Shown here one piece after another: positions 18,124 through 26,947 of a stretch of 64,000 nt of DNA; within the stretch, counting starts at the first letter, position 1; each line of letters starts with the position of its first letter. Source of the DNA: Gracilimonas sp965227785 (lineage in GTDB: Bacteria > Bacteroidota > Rhodothermia > Balneolales > Balneolaceae); assembly GCF_965227785.1 (NCBI RefSeq), contig NZ_OZ245785.1, forward strand, positions 3,286,001 to 3,350,000, given 5' to 3'. The position numbers and the translations under genes were made by a program. Under the pieces are notes generated by a model that saw nothing but the letters and a program-made list of their open reading frames with translations, was not told the DNA's origin and did not search any database.

Positions 18124-18930
18124 TTACATATTACCTAAGAGATACATATCACCGGTAGGCTGGGGTACCCCGCCTTTAGGCTCCATTGTAATGGCAAATG
18201 CACCTTCCCGGGCATCACTTTGCAGCTGCTCGATCTTGAAGAAATTATCCCGTTGTGGATCGTCAACAGCAAACACACCGGCACTTATAGGCTGCCCATT
18301 CACAATAAACCATAACTGATAATCTTTATCGCTGGGTACTGAAGGCATGTTGGCAACCTGAAGCAGGGCACGGCCGCCTTGTTTATCCCAAACCACTTTT
18401 CCATAGCCATTTGGGTTGATGTTTTCCATACCCGCCATCATCACGAGGTCCACTTCCCGGGCTTCCAGGATGGTAAGAAGTTCTTCTTTACGTTGCACTT
18501 CACTTTCAAGTTCTTCTATGGTTGTTTGTTGCTGTGCTATAGTCTGAGACTGGCCACGCATGTCTTCTTCAAGCGACTGCGAGTAAAACAGCAATCCAAT
18601 GGACGTAAATATAAAGATGAAAGAAGCAGCTACCGCTACACGATACCATCTCATGCGGTTCACATTGGCAGGTCCTGATTTCCCGGATTGATTATTCGCA
18701 ACACCGGTTGCCATTTGCATAATGCTCTCCTTAACGGAGAGGGAAGGCCTCTCAGCCGGTGCAAGAGTGGCCATTTCGGCTGCTACTGCTTTCAGTTCGT
18801 CGTAAAGCGCAAGCTGATCTTCATTGGCATCAGCTAAAAGCTGCTGAAATTCTTTCTCTTCACTGTCACTCAACGCATTGAGTACGTGCCCCGTACAAAG
18901 CTCGGTAAATCTGTTATTCTCGTTGCTCAT
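18124..18930 (-). CDS. Anti-sigma factor, RskA type
   Basis: This 268-residue single-pass inner-membrane protein has an N-terminal cytoplasmic anti-sigma domain (FTELCTGHVLNALSDSEEKEFQQ..., about 1-75). A membrane segment (VAASFIFIFTSIGLLFY, about 108-124) and a short coiled coil (about 130-165) follow. The periplasmic RskA C-terminal domain contains GYGKVVWD, ALLQVANMPSVPSDKDYQLWFI and AFAITMEPKGGVPQPTG. It overlaps the sigma gene by 4 bases, which implies coupled translation. It should hold the partner sigma factor inactive at the membrane until released by proteolysis; the inducing signal is unknown. Confidence 0.92.
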   Translation of the reverse strand: MSNENNRFTELCTGHVLNALSDSEEKEFQQLLADANEDQLALYDELKAVAAEMATLAPAERPSLSVKESIMQMATGVANNQSGKSGPANVNRMRWYRVAVAASFIFIFTSIGLLFYSQSLEEDMRGQSQTIAQQQTTIEELESEVQRKEELLTILEAREVDLVMMAGMENINPNGYGKVVWDKQGGRALLQVANMPSVPSDKDYQLWFIVNGQPISAGVFAVDDPQRDNFFKIEQLQSDAREGAFAITMEPKGGVPQPTGDMYLLGNM

Positions 18931-19544
18931 AATTCTATTTCCTTCGCTAAAAGCTCTCTTAATTTTATCATGCCGTCTCTCATTCGTGTTTTAACAGTGC
19001 CGAGAGGGATGTCGTATTCGTCTGCGATTTCACTTTGGCTCATTCCGTTAAAATAAGCCACTTGTAATACCTTCCTTTGTTTGTCAGATATTTGGTCCAA
19101 CGCGTCACGCAATTTTTTCGCGCGATCGGTTAATATGGTGTTTTGCAACGGATCTGTTTCATCTGAATACAGCGGATAAAAAACGTCCTCATTATCCAGG
19201 CTGGTTGATTGTTTCTTCTGCTCCTTGTAAACTTTAGACCTTAAACGGTCAATAGATTTATTCCGGGTCAGAGAAACGATCCAGGTGTACACAGTTCCTC
19301 GTTCCAAATCAAACTGTTCAGCTTTTTCCCAGATCTGTGTAAATACTTCCTGAAGTGTATCTTCCGCTTCCTCTCTTTTTTTGAGGATGGAAAGAATCAG
19401 GCCAAACAACAGTCTGTTATATTGATCATACAATTCGGAGAGGGCAGAGGCGTCCCGCGCTTGAATGCGAGCCATAATGTCCCGGTCCCTTTCTTCGTCC
19501 TTTGTCAGGACTTTACCAATCGTAGATAAAATAAAAAATAGCAT
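18927..19544 (-). CDS. ECF RNA polymerase sigma factor, SigK-like
   Basis: This 205-residue sigma-70 family factor has region 2 (LYDQYNRLLFGLILSILKKREEAEDTLQEVFTQIWE, about 38-75; VYTWIVSLTRNKSIDRLR, about 85-105) and region 4 (ISDKQRKVLQVAYFNGMSQSEIADEYDIPLGTVKTRM, about 150-190). The first dozen residues are oddly hydrophobic for a sigma factor (MLFFILSTIGKVL), so the real start could be later, for instance the Met at residue 24. It pairs with the overlapping RskA-type anti-sigma gene. The CHRD gene downstream on the same strand is a candidate target. Confidence 0.92.
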   Translation of the reverse strand: MLFFILSTIGKVLTKDEERDRDIMARIQARDASALSELYDQYNRLLFGLILSILKKREEAEDTLQEVFTQIWEKAEQFDLERGTVYTWIVSLTRNKSIDRLRSKVYKEQKKQSTSLDNEDVFYPLYSDETDPLQNTILTDRAKKLRDALDQISDKQRKVLQVAYFNGMSQSEIADEYDIPLGTVKTRMRDGMIKLRELLAKEIEL

Positions 19545-19635
19545 AAATGTCTGATGTGGTTATATACGCAGGCCGTTCAACATTGGATTGACATCCTGAT
19601 AAAATTATGAGGTAAATAAAAGGAAAAACTGATGA

Positions 19636-21666
19636 TTAACCCAAAGCTTTCTTCATTTTTTCCAAATCAGTGATGGGATGATCGCAAGTGAAATTCCTGC
19701 ATACAAATAGCGTGGGCTGATTATCTACCCTTTGTTGGCCGGAAATATAGTCCGCAATCTGAGCCAGTGATTCCTGATGCTTATCTGTAACAAAATGCAG
19801 TACACGGAACGGAGAAAATTGGCTTCTGAGCCATTCCATTACTTCTGCAATTTCAGAAAATTCAGCCCGCAAGGTAATTTCCTTTGCCTCAGCATGTAAG
19901 AATTGAATGGCCTGCATGCTGTGGCAAATACTTGCCCCCGAACGGATTAAATCAGCGGAGAATGCCCGTCCGATTTTATCTGCATAATCTTCCAGTGCCA
20001 TATTTCCGGTTAGCCTGCTTAAACGGATCAGGTTCGTCATGGCTACGGAGTTGGAGGAAGGCATAGCTCCATCAAAAATCTGTTTTTGCCGGCCATACAC
20101 CTGATCCTCATCGGCAATGCTGAAATAAAATCCGCCCTTATCTTCATCCCAGAATAACTCAATGAACTGTTCATTAAGCTGTGATGCTTTTTTAAGATAT
20201 CCGGGCTTTCCTGTAGATTCGTATAATTCAAGAAGTCCCCAGGTCAGGAACGCATAATCATCGCCCATCGCATCAATGGCAGCATCACCATCATTATACC
20301 GATGCAAAAGATCTCCATTATCGAACAGGTTGTCTTCGATGAACTCCCAGGCATTTTCGGCGAGATGGGTAAACCGTTCCTCCCCAAAAGCAAAACCGGC
20401 CTTGGCAAAAGCAGCGACTATAAGCCCGTTCCAGTCGGTAAGGATTTTATCATCCAGCAGGGGGCGTTCCCGCTCTTCCCGTTTTTCGAAAAGCGTACTT
20501 CTTACCTCATTAAACCATGAAGAATGTTCTTCGGACAACGCAGCATTCAAATGCGGAATGTTCTTCCCGGTTCTCTGTTTGGAAGCTTCATCTTCAAAGT
20601 TACCTTCTCCGGTGATGTTAAACAGCTCAATAAAATTTGAGGCATCATCAGAAAGCACCGATTCGATTTCACTTTTCTCCCACACATAGAATTTCCCTTC
20701 TTCACCTTCACTGTCGGCATCTTCGGCAGAATAGAATCCACCTTCAGGATGAAGTAAATCACGTTCCACATATTCAGCAATCTCATACACCGTTTGCTTG
20801 AAAAGAGGGTTCTGCGTGGCTTGCCAGCCTTCCGTGTAGGCCATCATCAACAGGGCCTGATCGTACAACATTTTCTCAAAATGGGGGAGCAGCCATTCCT
20901 GGTCGGTAGAGTATCGGTGGAAACCAAAACCAATGTGATCCCATATCCCACCTAATCGCATTTTTTCCAAAGTGTCGGTCACCATATCAAGGAAGCGCTC
21001 TTCTCCGGTCAGCTTCCATTGCCGCAGCATAAACATGAGGTTGTGGGGACTCGGAAATTTAGGGGCTGATCCAAATCCGCCATGTTGGCTATCATACCGT
21101 TGGGCCAGCTGCTCGGCGGCAAAGTCGGTGGCTTCGGTTTCGGGAAACTTGCCGCTTTCAAACTCCTGCGAACGGGTAAATCCTTCACGGATTTTAGCGG
21201 TGGCTTTCTCAACCCTTTTGGGTTCGTTCTTCCACATGCCCTTTACACCGGGGATGAGCTGACGCAGGCCAATTCGGTCGTACCGTGCTTCTTTCGGGAT
21301 GTAGGTTCCGGCAAAAAAAGGCTCCTTATCCGGAGTCATAATAATAGTCAAAGGCCAGCCGCCTTGCCCGGTCAGCATCTGGCACACCGTCATATATGTG
21401 CTGTCGATATCCGGCCGTTCTTCCCGGTCTACTTTTACGTTGATGAAAGCTTCGTTCATCAACCCGGCGATATCGGGATCCTCAAAACTCTCGTGGGCCA
21501 TCACATGGCACCAATGACAGGTGGCATAGCCAATAGAAAGAAATACCGGCTTGTTCTCTGCTTTCGCTTTTTTGAAAGCTTCTTCACCCCACGGATACCA
21601 ATCCACGGGATTGTCGGCGTGTTGTTTAAGGTATGGGCTTTTCTCGTTTTTGAGTTTATTCGGCAT
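19636..21666 (-). CDS. DUF255 thioredoxin-like protein (YyaL/SSP411 family)
   Basis: This is about 676 residues from the chosen ATG at 21666, giving MPNKLKNEKSPYLKQHADNPVDWYPWGEEA, the usual start of the family. An ATG 33 bases upstream would overlap mgsA further. The N-terminal thioredoxin-fold domain (about 1-160) has a CHWC redox-type motif (ATCHWCHVM) and GGWPLTI. The long middle and C-terminal part is the helical six-hairpin glycosidase-like region, ending with a Cys pair (VCRNFTCDHP). The family is widespread but its reaction is not established. It overlaps the end of mgsA by 11 bases, so the two are co-transcribed. Confidence 0.92.
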   Translation of the reverse strand: MPNKLKNEKSPYLKQHADNPVDWYPWGEEAFKKAKAENKPVFLSIGYATCHWCHVMAHESFEDPDIAGLMNEAFINVKVDREERPDIDSTYMTVCQMLTGQGGWPLTIIMTPDKEPFFAGTYIPKEARYDRIGLRQLIPGVKGMWKNEPKRVEKATAKIREGFTRSQEFESGKFPETEATDFAAEQLAQRYDSQHGGFGSAPKFPSPHNLMFMLRQWKLTGEERFLDMVTDTLEKMRLGGIWDHIGFGFHRYSTDQEWLLPHFEKMLYDQALLMMAYTEGWQATQNPLFKQTVYEIAEYVERDLLHPEGGFYSAEDADSEGEEGKFYVWEKSEIESVLSDDASNFIELFNITGEGNFEDEASKQRTGKNIPHLNAALSEEHSSWFNEVRSTLFEKREERERPLLDDKILTDWNGLIVAAFAKAGFAFGEERFTHLAENAWEFIEDNLFDNGDLLHRYNDGDAAIDAMGDDYAFLTWGLLELYESTGKPGYLKKASQLNEQFIELFWDEDKGGFYFSIADEDQVYGRQKQIFDGAMPSSNSVAMTNLIRLSRLTGNMALEDYADKIGRAFSADLIRSGASICHSMQAIQFLHAEAKEITLRAEFSEIAEVMEWLRSQFSPFRVLHFVTDKHQESLAQIADYISGQQRVDNQPTLFVCRNFTCDHPITDLEKMKKALG

Positions 21667-22147
21667 GGTAATCTTTTTTGAAACGCTGACTGTAGTCAAC
21701 GATAAATCGATCGTATTTGGTTTTCATTAGGGGTGAAGTGATAAGGAAGTCGGCCGAGGAGCGGTTACAAGCCAGCGGAATATTATACACGATACTGATG
21801 CGCTGAAGGGCCTTTACATCCACATCATGGGGCTGGGCCTGCAGGGGATCCCAGAAAAATATCATCACATCAATTTCATTTTGAACAATGGCGGTCCCGA
21901 TTTGTAGGTCGCCGCCAAGCGGACCGCTTTTAAAAGTAAACACCGGCAGATCCAGTTTTTCTGAAACCAGTGAGCCTGTGGTTCCGGTACCAAACAGGTT
22001 GTGTTCGGAGAGATGTTCGCGATTGTATTCGGCCCAGTCCAGTAAATCCGCTTTGCGATGATCGTGGGCAATCAGCGCGATGTTCTTTTTGGGTTTCATG
22101 GGCTGAATGGTATCCGCGATGGACGGATGTAATTGCTTTGCAGACAT
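21656..22147 (-). CDS. mgsA: Methylglyoxal synthase
   Basis: This is 163 residues from the ATG at 22147; ATG 22099 or an earlier one at 22204 are alternatives. The enzyme converts dihydroxyacetone phosphate to methylglyoxal plus phosphate, a glycolytic bypass used when phosphate is scarce or sugar phosphates pile up. The key loop FKSGPLGGDLQIG contains the catalytic Asp. NLFGTGTTG near the start of the domain and DPLQAQPHDVDV, followed by IPLACNRSSADFLI, match the family closely. It is upstream of and slightly overlaps the DUF255 gene. No Shine-Dalgarno sequence is evident. Confidence 0.95.
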   Translation of the reverse strand: MSAKQLHPSIADTIQPMKPKKNIALIAHDHRKADLLDWAEYNREHLSEHNLFGTGTTGSLVSEKLDLPVFTFKSGPLGGDLQIGTAIVQNEIDVMIFFWDPLQAQPHDVDVKALQRISIVYNIPLACNRSSADFLITSPLMKTKYDRFIVDYSQRFKKDYHAE

Positions 22148-22309
22148 AAGAAGATGTTGAGTTGAGTGAGTTTGTATAACGCAAAGATGCGAAGTGATAG
22201 GCAATTATAAAAATGGGGTGGGTGAGGGAGGTGTTAATTCTGTTGATAGTAAATTTGGTGGCTAAAAGCCAAACTTCGCCCGCTTGAAATGGTTTGTTAC
22301 GAAACACCT

Positions 22310-23086
22310 CTAGTCTCTTCTTCTAACCAGATAACTAACTAAATCTACATATAGCCAAACCAAAGAAATAAATAGAGCAAAAGCCGAATACCATTCAAAT
22401 TCTTCTGTTCTTTCTTTGCTGATTTGAAGGATAATAAATTCAACACTTGCGATCATCGTAATGATAGAACCAAATAAAACAATAAATAGGGGTATAAGAA
22501 GGAATATGGTTAACTCATGAGGAAATGGAATTACTAGCCCAAATTGGTTTAGCAAAAAGACAGATGTATAAAGGATAACAATACCTAAAACTGCTCCTAC
22601 TACACCAATCCAAAAGACGTCTACTTTTTTTCGATGAAGGAATTGATACATCAACAGGATGCCCTCAAATATTCCTGCAGTCAAAATTAAAGCAAGAATT
22701 ACAACCCCTGGAAATTGAGAGTCCAGGTGAGCTGATAAAGGACCAATAGAGAACCCTAAAAAGAAAGCAGTAAATGGAGCAATAAATTTTGTTTGAGACT
22801 TGAAGTAGAAAGCAAAAAAACCAATAAAGCTTGCCAGCCAAAGTGAGATTAGTGAAAGAGCAACAAAGTTTATCTCAGTACTTATCCATTCGTTGTACAC
22901 TTTCCAAGAAATTCGAGATGATAACAACGTGAACAAGGCTAATAGATACACTTTGTTTACAACTCCACCCATGCTCATCTTGTTATGGGTGTTTGATTCA
23001 ACAGGATTAAAGGAATGCTCAAAAGCAAAGTCTCTCAACAAAAAGTTTGTGGAGTAATTTTCAAATGGTAGAGGCTTTTGATCCAA
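22310..23086 (-). CDS. Bax inhibitor-1/YccA family membrane protein (AT-rich)
   Basis: This 258-residue protein has a 45-residue cytoplasmic N terminus (LPFENYSTNFLLRDFAFEHSFNP region, MSMGGVVNKV) and about seven membrane segments. It ends with EWYSAFALFISLVWLYVDLVSYLVRR, a pattern I recognise from the longer YccA-like members of the BI-1 family. BI-1 proteins are thought to act as proton-sensitive calcium leak channels or to modulate membrane proteases such as FtsH; the role here is unproven. The gene is AT-rich compared with mgsA. A second, different BI-1 protein is encoded at 60043-60735. Confidence 0.82.
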   Translation of the reverse strand: MDQKPLPFENYSTNFLLRDFAFEHSFNPVESNTHNKMSMGGVVNKVYLLALFTLLSSRISWKVYNEWISTEINFVALSLISLWLASFIGFFAFYFKSQTKFIAPFTAFFLGFSIGPLSAHLDSQFPGVVILALILTAGIFEGILLMYQFLHRKKVDVFWIGVVGAVLGIVILYTSVFLLNQFGLVIPFPHELTIFLLIPLFIVLFGSIITMIASVEFIILQISKERTEEFEWYSAFALFISLVWLYVDLVSYLVRRRD

Positions 23087-23197
23087 ATTTGTAATGAGTT
23101 AAATGTTAACTAACAGTCCAGGGTTTAAGAGGCGAGCTGAGTTGTTAAGATTAAGGTTCCGAACACTAAAACTAACTCACATAAAATGATTATTGGG

Positions 23198-23704
23198 TTA
23201 GTTGATTTCAAATGACTTATAAAATTCTTCTGCTTCTTCACTTGCATCGTGATTCATTCCAGATACATACATTTGAAACAGTTTTTGGTCAACAAGTAGA
23301 ATCTGATGATAAACTGTAAATTGAGTTGATTCTTCTATATAAGAAATACCATGATTATCACTTATCTCAAATTCTTCTATTTGTTGAATTTCTCCACCAA
23401 TTCTTGGAGTTACACCATTATTCAGAGTATTTAGAATTGTGCTTTTCGAATTCAGCATTTTGCCCATCGGAAAATCATTACAAGTAACAGAATAATTTAC
23501 TCCAGATTCTGAAAAAGCTATGTACTCTGTGATCTTTAATAAATCTCCTTGAGCTTGAACTGAATCTTTTCTGATAATTGGTTCTTCTGGAAATTCAGCT
23601 GAAAATTTACACTCGTCAGATCTAAAAGTATTGATAGAGCTTTCTTGAGCAAACAGTGAATTGGAAATAAGGAAAAGAGCACCAAGTATTAATATTTGTT
23701 TCAT
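23198..23704 (-). CDS. Small secreted protein of unknown function (AT-rich)
   Basis: This is 168 residues from the ATG at 23704, which gives a clean signal peptide MKQILILGALFLISNSLFAQ; an ATG 27 bases further up would spoil it. The mature part begins with FRSDECKFSAEFPEEPIIRK and ends YKSFEIN. This fits a loose family of periplasmic proteins with an FxxxFPxxP start and a SF end whose role is unknown. It is AT-rich, as are its two neighbours on the same strand. No catalytic motif is visible. Confidence 0.7.
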   Translation of the reverse strand: MKQILILGALFLISNSLFAQESSINTFRSDECKFSAEFPEEPIIRKDSVQAQGDLLKITEYIAFSESGVNYSVTCNDFPMGKMLNSKSTILNTLNNGVTPRIGGEIQQIEEFEISDNHGISYIEESTQFTVYHQILLVDQKLFQMYVSGMNHDASEEAEEFYKSFEIN

Positions 23705-23785
23705 ATCTAGTTTAATTAAGCTTAGAACCATAAAGACCCGAACCCTAAAAGAGTCTGCTTAACACGCCTTGGTAAGCTTGCAGTT

Positions 23786-24028
23786 TTAACTTTCTTTAGG
23801 TCCATAAACAATGTGAATTATAACCATGTTCGCAAAACCCATGACCAAAAATAACAAGTTAATAACTAGTGCCACTGAGAAGCTCGGTTCAACTTTTTTT
23901 CCGTTAAAAGTCAGATCAATTTCACCAACGAACATTGAGTAGTTTATAAGAATTAATAGAATGATGACAACTACCCAAGATGCTTTGGAGTAGAGGCTCG
24001 CTTTTCTTGGATTCTCAAATAATTGCAC
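23786..24028 (-). CDS. Small two-helix membrane protein
   Basis: This 80-residue protein has two clear membrane segments (about residues 16-33 and 51-73) joined by a short polar loop (GEIDLTFNGKKVEPS). The N terminus is basic and presumably cytoplasmic. I do not recognise a family. It lies 81 bases before the small secreted protein gene on the same strand and shares its AT-rich composition. The coding call rests on the hydrophobic pattern and the fit to the gap. Confidence 0.55.
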   Translation of the reverse strand: MQLFENPRKASLYSKASWVVVIILLILINYSMFVGEIDLTFNGKKVEPSFSVALVINLLFLVMGFANMVIIHIVYGPKES

Positions 24029-24463
24029 GGTTATTCTCCAGCCTAGGATAAAATTATAAGAACAAAGCTACTTTATAGTGATTTATTAAACAACTGTTTT
24101 TCAGGGAGTAAAGAGCAATTTCAGAGATGTGTTGATTATAAACCGGTTTTCGACCTCTTTTGTTTTCTCCTTCGCAAGGAGAAAGACTCGTTGATTAATA
24201 ATAATGCTGATATTGTTTAGGATACTTTTACAGCTATCAAAGTTTTCCCTAAAGAAGGAGGAGATTTAGAGGAGGTCGGTGGTTGTAAAAGGGAAGGAGT
24301 TTAGGTGTCGAAGTCATTCCGCGGCGAAGGCCGGAATCTAAATATTTTTACAGGCTTCAACAGTTTATTATCATATAACAATAAGATCCCTGCCTTCGCA
24401 GGGATGACCTAAAGATATGGCTTGTCTTGAGATTTAAAAGAGGTAGAATAGACTGAGTACTAC
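24029..24463. repeat. Gene-free spacer with two degenerate inverted-repeat elements
   Basis: No gene is seen in these 435 bases. Element one (24151-24278) is bounded by CGACCTC and its complement GAGGTCG. It contains a perfect small hairpin TTCTCCTT-CGC-AAGGAGAA (about 24165-24183). Element two (24313-24408) begins GTCATTCCGCGGCGAAGGCCGGAATCT and ends AGATCCCTGCCTTCGCAGGGATGAC, with complementary ends and an AT-rich middle. Both resemble dispersed intergenic palindromes. Related partial copies occur at 39699-39732 and 46003-46063. Confidence 0.7.
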
Positions 24464-26311
24464 TTAAATAACCAATCGCATTGGAGGTCTTTCCAGGCGG
24501 ATTTGCTTCACCTTGAATTCTTCGTCGTCGAAACCTTTCAGCTCTTTCATGCTTTCCTTCACGAAGAAGGTGTCGGAGTGTTTGTCGAGATACAGTTGCA
24601 CATCCGGGTGATTGAAGACGGCTTCCGAAACCATGATCTCTTTTTCAGAGGCAATATCCACAAGGCGGGAGGCAATGTTGACCGTGGTGCCAAAATAGTC
24701 GATACGGCCGTTCAGGTTTACGGCGGTGCAATCCCCGAAGTGGACGCCGGCCTTAATCTTGAAGGCATCTCCCATAGAGGTAGATGTAGTAAAAATCTGC
24801 TGAATACGCTGTACAGCTTTCAGGGCAGAAACCGGCTCCCAGAAAACGGCCATCACCGAATCCCCGATGGTTTTCACAATACCGCCGCGCTCCTCAGCCA
24901 CAATCTGTTGTATAATTTTGAAATGTCCCATCACCCGGCCAATAGCCGATTCATCCCCTTCCTGCACATATAATTCGGTGGAGTTCATCAGGTCGGTAAA
25001 AAGCATGGTTACTTCCGATGCTTTCACTTTGCTGGTTTCTTTCAGAGTTTCGCGGGAGAACAGTTCCCGAAAATCGTGCGAAGAACTTACCTCGCTGGCA
25101 TAAATGGCTTCCTCTTTCCAGTTTAATTTGTCAATAAAACAAACAGCTTTCTTCGAAGAACGGTTGCTGATAATCAGGTTGGGGTTGGTAGAAATGGTGA
25201 TTTCCTGTCCGTCCAGTTCTTCATCGGTAATAAATACGGTGATGTTGTCGGGGCCTTCTTCCCTCACATGCATAATGATGTGCCCCTCATGATTGTGCGT
25301 ACGGAAGAGGTATGTGCCTTCTTCTAACTGTATTTGCGGATATTTGGTGTCACCGATTTCCAAACTTTGTTGGGTTACACGGTGTGGTTTGGCCTGAGGT
25401 CCGCCCAGAGAATATTTTTTATCGGTGATTTTACGGATCAGCGGATGGGGTGTAAAAACCAGGTGGGTATTCCGGTTGAAGTCCATCATGTAGTCGGCTT
25501 CACAGTCATTACAATACAGGTGAACCCGTGCTTCCCGCATTTTGCGGAAGGTGTGCTTGGGTGATTTACATTGGGGGCAACATACATCCCAGCTGAAGTC
25601 CAGTAAATCCAGTTTTGCAGCATGTAGAAATACGTTCAGTACCGAGTACTTCTTTTCTCCCCAGTACTCAGCTAAGGAGTATGGGTGAATACGTTCCAGC
25701 TCTTCATCTTCAGCCAGCAGAATTAAATCAAATAACTTGTTAACAATCCGCTTTCTCTTGCTGTTCTCAATCAGCTTGGTTTTTGTTTGCTTGATTTTAC
25801 GCTCAGCCCCACGAACCAATTTCTTGGGTTTTGAAATTTCGTAAGGCCTCAGGTTCTTGGAGAGGCTTTCATCAACCTGCTGCAGATACTTAGCTAACCG
25901 CCGTTTAATTACGTATTCGACATATGCTTTTATCAAAAATGAAAACAGTGGATTGGCAGGCTGTACCCAAATCTTGATACTGACCCTGGTTTCATCATCC
26001 AGAGAAATAAATTCGGTTGAGAACCTGAGATTCTTTAGAATTCCAAGTTTGTAGTGACGGCTTACCCCAAAACGGTACGGGTATTCCCAGATATAAGGAG
26101 TTTGACGCCAGCTTACGTACGACTTTAGTTTGTTATGGCTGAGCTCAAGGGAGCCTTTGGGTGTGCTTCTTGAAAGAGAAGTTTCGCTGACGGGAGTAGC
26201 ACCCAATATGCGGAATATCCGGTTGGTATCCGAAACGTAGGGCCACAGCTTGGCCGGTGATGCCGACAGGCTAAATTGCCAGTGATAAAATTGCTGTTGT
26301 CCTTCTTTCAT
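24464..26311 (-). CDS. SRPBCC-zinc ribbon-adenylate/guanylate cyclase multidomain protein
   Basis: This 615-residue cytoplasmic protein has no membrane segment. Residues about 7-150 look like an SRPBCC lipid/ligand-binding domain (WQFSLSASPAKLWPYVSDTNRIF, later FSTEFISLDDETRVSIKIW). A basic linker follows. A zinc-ribbon-like section (CCPQCKSP...YCNDCEADY, about 240-275) comes next, within a middle region probably corresponding to DUF5939. The C-terminal class III cyclase domain (about 430-570) has the first metal Asp in FTDLMNST, the second in IGDSVMAVF, and FGTTVNIASRL. The catalytic motifs appear intact, so cAMP or cGMP synthesis is plausible. The N-terminal domain is the likely sensor. It is a single gene. 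Confidence 0.88.
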   Translation of the reverse strand: MKEGQQQFYHWQFSLSASPAKLWPYVSDTNRIFRILGATPVSETSLSRSTPKGSLELSHNKLKSYVSWRQTPYIWEYPYRFGVSRHYKLGILKNLRFSTEFISLDDETRVSIKIWVQPANPLFSFLIKAYVEYVIKRRLAKYLQQVDESLSKNLRPYEISKPKKLVRGAERKIKQTKTKLIENSKRKRIVNKLFDLILLAEDEELERIHPYSLAEYWGEKKYSVLNVFLHAAKLDLLDFSWDVCCPQCKSPKHTFRKMREARVHLYCNDCEADYMMDFNRNTHLVFTPHPLIRKITDKKYSLGGPQAKPHRVTQQSLEIGDTKYPQIQLEEGTYLFRTHNHEGHIIMHVREEGPDNITVFITDEELDGQEITISTNPNLIISNRSSKKAVCFIDKLNWKEEAIYASEVSSSHDFRELFSRETLKETSKVKASEVTMLFTDLMNSTELYVQEGDESAIGRVMGHFKIIQQIVAEERGGIVKTIGDSVMAVFWEPVSALKAVQRIQQIFTTSTSMGDAFKIKAGVHFGDCTAVNLNGRIDYFGTTVNIASRLVDIASEKEIMVSEAVFNHPDVQLYLDKHSDTFFVKESMKELKGFDDEEFKVKQIRLERPPMRLVI

Positions 26312-26436
26312 TTAACTAACCGAATAACTCTATTAATATAAAGGTTCGAAACTTGATGAATGAACCCGTATCTTTATCGTTACTAAATAGAGTTTCTGTT
26401 AAGTAGAATGTTACAAAATTTTAATAGACAATAATA

Positions 26437-26868
26437 ATGGCTAAAGAACGAACACTGACTATTCTCAAACCCGATTGCGTACGAAAAGGACTAATCGGAG
26501 AAGTGACAAAACGAATTCAAGAGGCCGGATTTTCCATCCTGGCGATGAAAATGACCCGACTAACCAAAGACACAGCCGGTGGATTCTACGCGGTTCACAA
26601 AGAGCGACCTTTTTATGATGAACTTTGCGAATTCATGAGCAGCGGTGCTTGTGTGCCCATGATCCTCGAAAAAGAAAACGCAATCGCTGATTTCCGCGAG
26701 CTGATAGGAGCTACCAATCCTGCTGAAGCTGACGAAGGTACTATTCGTGCCGACTTTGCTGACAGCGTTGGAGAAAACATCATTCATGGTTCCGACTCTG
26801 TAGAAAATGGAAAAATTGAGGGAGCTTACTTCTTCACTGAATCTGAAGTGGTGGCAAATCAGGCTTAA
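26437..26868 (+). CDS. ndk: Nucleoside diphosphate kinase
   Basis: This 143-residue enzyme of normal family length transfers gamma-phosphate from ATP to other nucleoside diphosphates through a phosphohistidine. The active-site His117 is in NIIHGSDS; Lys11 (ILKPDC) and the RPFY loop are present. The gene is monocistronic, and a strong terminator follows 26 bases after the stop. Together with pyrG in this window it serves nucleotide supply. Confidence 0.97.
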   Translation: MAKERTLTILKPDCVRKGLIGEVTKRIQEAGFSILAMKMTRLTKDTAGGFYAVHKERPFYDELCEFMSSGACVPMILEKENAIADFRELIGATNPAEADEGTIRADFADSVGENIIHGSDSVENGKIEGAYFFTESEVVANQA

Positions 26869-26894
26869 TTAATTCCTGTATTCATACTACATTC

Positions 26895-26926
26895 AAGCCC
26901 CTCAGGTTTACTGCGGGGCTTTTTTA
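26895..26926 (+). terminator. Rho-independent terminator of ndk
   Basis: AAGCCCC (26895-26901) pairs with GGGGCTT (26915-26921), and a T run to 26926 follows. The stem is short but GC-rich and lies immediately after ndk. Confidence 0.85.
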
Positions 26927-26947
26927 TTTCCTAACCTGATCCACATT

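Noticed and set aside
21082..21681. 199-codon plus-strand open frame opposite the DUF255 gene
   Set aside because: It is the antisense of a well-supported gene, with no recognisable motif or start signal.
19636..22147. mgsA and DUF255 overlap as a frameshifted single gene
   Set aside because: Each has its own complete family-length domain; the 11-base overlap is a normal operon junction.
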